Origin: G039029935 sp039029935
GTDB lineage: Bacteria; Chloroflexota; Anaerolineae; Caldilineales; Caldilineaceae
Direction: 5' to 3'
Assembly: GCA_039029935.1 (NCBI GenBank)
Contig: JBCCFC010000740.1
Span: 1-6,903, forward strand
Length of the DNA: 6,903 nucleotides
Made by a program: the position numbers and the translations under genes. Each line of letters opens with the position of its first letter. Position 1 is the first letter of the stretch. This document shows, one piece after another, positions 6,258 through 6,903 of the stretch. The notes under the pieces were generated by a model. It was not told where the DNA came from. It searched no databases and was given only the letters and a program-made list of their open reading frames with translations.

Positions 6258-6902
6258 CTACTCAGGAGAAGGGGTGGCAGTGTAAGGGGAGGAGGGGATA
6301 AAGGGGTTGCCAAGCAGAGCGTCGGAAAGAGATGAAAGCACGTTGAGTCCGCGCTTGCGGACAGTGGAAATGTAGGAGCGAAGGTTGCAGAAGGTAGAGG
6401 CTCCGGTATCAGAACGAAAAGAGCCAGAGACTTTCTGCTTGACCTTAATCATGCGGACATCACGTTCGGCAAGGTTATTGTCGAAGGGGACGCGAAAATT
6501 GGACATGAAAGCCAAGACCCCAGACTTATGAATCTGAAGACGGTCAAGGAAATTTTTGGGAGGCGTTTGTTTCTGGCGACCACGCTTTTTCGGCTGCGAA
6601 GGATCAGGTGGAGGTTGGGGATTGGCGTCAAAGCCATGCTGGAGAATGGTATCGTATTGCGTCTCAAAAGCCTTGCATATGTCGGGGGGCAGTGATTGAG
6701 CGTCGGGGTGTGAGGATGAAAACTCATCAACCGATTTCTTAATCTCACAGAGGAGAGAAATCATATCTTGTGCCCAATCCTGTTGATGCTGTTCAACCAT
6801 AAAGATTAACTCACGTAAATGATGAGCATTGCAAAAAGCATGTTCAACATTGTCGTAAGAGAGGTAAGATTTCCAGTGGTCGTGAACAATGATACCCGTA
6901 GC
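6258..6902 (-). CDS. IS66-family transposase, C-terminal part (cut by window edge)
   Basis: The reading frame is open from the right edge to TAG at 6258, giving 214 residues of the C-terminal part of a protein normally about 500 long. An internal ATG at 6800 is not the start: the upstream codons read ATGIIVHDHWKSY followed by HAFCNAHHLREL, both conserved in IS66 transposases. His7-Asp8 of the fragment includes the second acidic residue of the DDE catalytic triad. The third is the Glu in VPFDNNLAERDVRMIKVKQK (Glu146 of the fragment). RSYISTVRKRGLNVLSSL and ALLGNP form the usual C-terminus. The proline- and lysine-rich stretch PQPPPDPSQPKKRGRQK is a common linker in this family. It acts as the DNA strand-transfer enzyme of the element. 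No disruption is visible here; integrity further upstream cannot be judged. Confidence 0.93.
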   Translation of the reverse strand, partial: ATGIIVHDHWKSYLSYDNVEHAFCNAHHLRELIFMVEQHQQDWAQDMISLLCEIKKSVDEFSSSHPDAQSLPPDICKAFETQYDTILQHGFDANPQPPPDPSQPKKRGRQKQTPPKNFLDRLQIHKSGVLAFMSNFRVPFDNNLAERDVRMIKVKQKVSGSFRSDTGASTFCNLRSYISTVRKRGLNVLSSLSDALLGNPFIPSSPYTATPSPE

Positions 6903-6903
6903 A

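Larger units (their letters stand above)
6112..6903 (-). mobile_element. IS66-family insertion sequence, transposase-distal end to window edge (partial)
   Basis: The transposase identifies the family. IS66 elements typically end in GTAA-type inverted repeats and make 8-bp target duplications. The sequence gtaactattcagg at 6112-6124, followed by a G-rich run, is the best candidate for the element's terminus beyond the transposase stop. The 8 bp just outside (6104-6111, aaattccg) would then be the target copy. The other end, and any tnpA or tnpB genes, lie beyond the window. The exact boundary is inferred, since only one end is seen. Confidence 0.6.

Overview
The window looks like accessory chromosomal DNA from an uncultivated, probably marine or host-associated, aerobic bacterium with roughly balanced GC. 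No marker gene fixes the taxon. A twin-arginine-exported catalase-peroxidase, a phytanoyl-CoA-type dioxygenase, an F420/FMN luciferase-like oxidoreductase, a D-2-hydroxyacid dehydrogenase relative and an IS66 element resemble gene neighbourhoods of Candidatus Poribacteria and similar lineages. That link is recalled, low-confidence inference.

Layout. Bases 1-214 are a non-coding leader with small hairpins and one perfect 14-bp inverted repeat. katG follows (about 224-2569, +), complete, with a Tat-like N-terminus. A strong intrinsic terminator at 2683-2719 closes it. Next come a PhyH-family Fe(II)/2-oxoglutarate dioxygenase (2840-3607, +) and an LLM-class flavin oxidoreductase (3691-4611, +). 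The 83 bp between them holds a perfect 12-bp tandem duplication in which each copy contains a consensus -35 hexamer. A convergent D-2-hydroxyacid dehydrogenase-family gene lies at 4867-5946 (-). The whole gap between these convergent genes is one nested, imperfect 258-bp palindrome that runs from stop codon to stop codon. At about 6112 an IS66-family element begins. Its transposase (-) has a clear intrinsic terminator downstream and runs off the right edge of the window.

Function. KatG removes H2O2, probably outside the cytoplasm. The dioxygenase and the LLM oxidoreductase share a strand and short leader motifs, and could be transcribed together to oxidise an unknown small organic substrate. 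The dehydrogenase faces them and may belong to the same catabolic theme, but nothing in the sequence proves a shared pathway. I do not see a defence system, CRISPR array, RNA gene or clearly new multi-gene system. The most unusual structure is the stop-to-stop palindrome. Secondary points are the exported KatG, a probable 5' frameshift plus a Rossmann-motif substitution in the dehydrogenase, and the predicted IS66 boundary.
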